This document shows, one piece after another, positions 7,257-7,913 of a DNA stretch of 7,913 nt. Both the position numbers and the translations under genes were made by a program. Every line of letters begins with the position of its first letter. The stretch's first letter is position 1. Location: the NCBI GenBank assembly GCA_021804525.1, contig JAJZHJ010000052.1, positions 1 through 7,913 of the forward strand. The letters are read 5' to 3'. The notes beneath the pieces are model-generated. The model did no database searches, was not told where the DNA came from, and was given only the letters and a program-made list of their open reading frames with translations. The DNA comes from Bacteroidota bacterium. Lineage in GTDB: Bacteria; Bacteroidota; Bacteroidia; Bacteroidales; Paludibacteraceae.

Positions 7257-7913
7257 TTATTGATTATCTTGTAAATAAAAATCTATTGACACTGGGGCAA
7301 TCCATATAGTTCCATTGTCGGTTGTACCTGCATTTATATTCGCACTTTGCAAGGATCCTGGAAAGAGTTTGTCAGCTGGCATTATGCCAGATACAGAGGT
7401 GGTAACAGAACCATGTTCTGAATAATTATTATCAACATTTGCGGATGCTAATGGCCCCCTTGTATATTCTTTACCCCCATTTGTTACTTCTAACCCACCC
7501 CCTGTGGCTGTTAAATTCGATATGCGTTGAGTTAAAATTCCAGTGATCGCTACTCCATCAAAAGTTAACCCTGATTTATTTTTGTCTGTTGCTGTTCCGG
7601 TTGAAACCATTGGCGTAATCGTTAATGTGGCTTGTGCTTTTTCCCCATCTATAAGTCCTTTTGTTGCAGGTAATAATGAAGTTACAATAGCTCCGGATCT
7701 ACTATTAACGGGAGCCGGATCTGCCTTGTCGCTTCCTAAAGAAAGAGATCTTCTATTCTGTCCTTTTGAATAAGAGGGTTTTACGCCCAGACTTTTAAGT
7801 ATATCATTATTTTGATGACCAACATAAGAATATCCTTTAGGAGTATTTCCTTGTTTTGTGACATTATCTTGCCACGTATATTTTTTAGTCTTATTATCCA
7901 TAACCCAGTCCTT
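7257..7913 (-). CDS. C-terminal part of an RHS-type polymorphic-toxin-like secreted protein
   Basis: The frame is open to the right edge (residues KDWV precede the ATG at 7901), so only the last 218 residues are present and the ATG is internal. The visible start KDWVMDNKTKKYTWQDNVTK, followed by TPKGYSYVG and then NDILKSLGV, has the D-W-V ... Y-x-W-x-x-N-V-T ... P-x-G-Y-x-Y-V-G layout. I know this from the linker just before the variable C-terminal domain in Bacteroidetes RHS-core/polymorphic toxins. The remaining ~175 residues are rich in Gly, Ser, Thr and Asn and look beta-stranded (TLTITPMVSTGTATD, GVAITGILTQRISNLTATGG), ending IWIAPVSIDFYLQDNQ. There is no recognisable nuclease, deaminase or ADP-ribosyltransferase motif and no Cys. 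This tail may therefore be a non-enzymatic or undescribed effector domain, or a conserved accessory fold. The likely partner is the lipoprotein gene 10 bp downstream. Confidence 0.6.
   Translation of the reverse strand, partial: KDWVMDNKTKKYTWQDNVTKQGNTPKGYSYVGHQNNDILKSLGVKPSYSKGQNRRSLSLGSDKADPAPVNSRSGAIVTSLLPATKGLIDGEKAQATLTITPMVSTGTATDKNKSGLTFDGVAITGILTQRISNLTATGGGLEVTNGGKEYTRGPLASANVDNNYSEHGSVTTSVSGIMPADKLFPGSLQSANINAGTTDNGTIWIAPVSIDFYLQDNQ

Noticed and set aside
7543..7773. 76-codon + strand frame opposite the toxin-like gene
   Set aside because: It is antisense to a frame with clear family features; its content follows from the complementary codons.
1..7913. CRISPR array, tRNA, rRNA or complete insertion sequence
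   Set aside because: No regularly spaced repeats, cloverleaf-like segments, rRNA-like stretches or transposase frames were seen.

Overview
The window looks like a chromosomal stretch from a Bacteroidota bacterium, most likely of the order Bacteroidales. The signs are TAnnTTTG-type -7 promoter elements, A-rich leaders without clear Shine-Dalgarno sequences, an OmpA-like lipoprotein with the domain order of the type IX secretion component PorE, and a protein that looks like the Bacteroidetes family DUF4954. The genus cannot be fixed from the sequence.

Left part (1-4286, + strand): the last 75 codons of hemW (radical-SAM haem chaperone family) run in from the left edge. A promoter-like TAACTTTG follows, then a two-gene unit with a 20-bp gap: a PorE-like envelope lipoprotein (signal peptide, TPR, beta-propeller, carboxypeptidase-regulatory-like fold, OmpA peptidoglycan-binding domain) and a 665-residue protein rich in hexapeptide-like turns, probably DUF4954, of unknown function. 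The pairing suggests, without proving, that the second protein serves the envelope or secretion.

Middle (4287-6149): a 315-bp gap holds what looks like a decayed toxin-antitoxin locus: the first ~40 residues of a HigA/XRE-type antitoxin that loses its helix-turn-helix, preceded by a short toxin-like scrap. Convergent to it on the - strand is guaB, IMP dehydrogenase. As far as I can recall the sequences, this guaB is the divergent type known from the protozoan Tritrichomonas foetus, with catalytic Cys319 and the Arg418-Tyr419 flap dyad at the same residue numbers. A TATCTTTG promoter element 22 bp upstream settles its start at 6107.

Right part (6150-7913): a gene-poor spacer of about 420 bp carries a perfect 10-bp stem hairpin and one possible 59-residue ORF. 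Two - strand genes then come from beyond the right edge: the C-terminal 218 residues of a large secreted protein with the linker style of Bacteroidetes RHS-type polymorphic toxins, and, 10 bp downstream, a 225-residue lipoprotein placed where an immunity gene would be. This end is visibly A+T-richer than the housekeeping genes and looks accessory. The most interesting points are the toxin/immunity-like pair, the parasite-type IMP dehydrogenase, and the PorE-DUF4954 unit.
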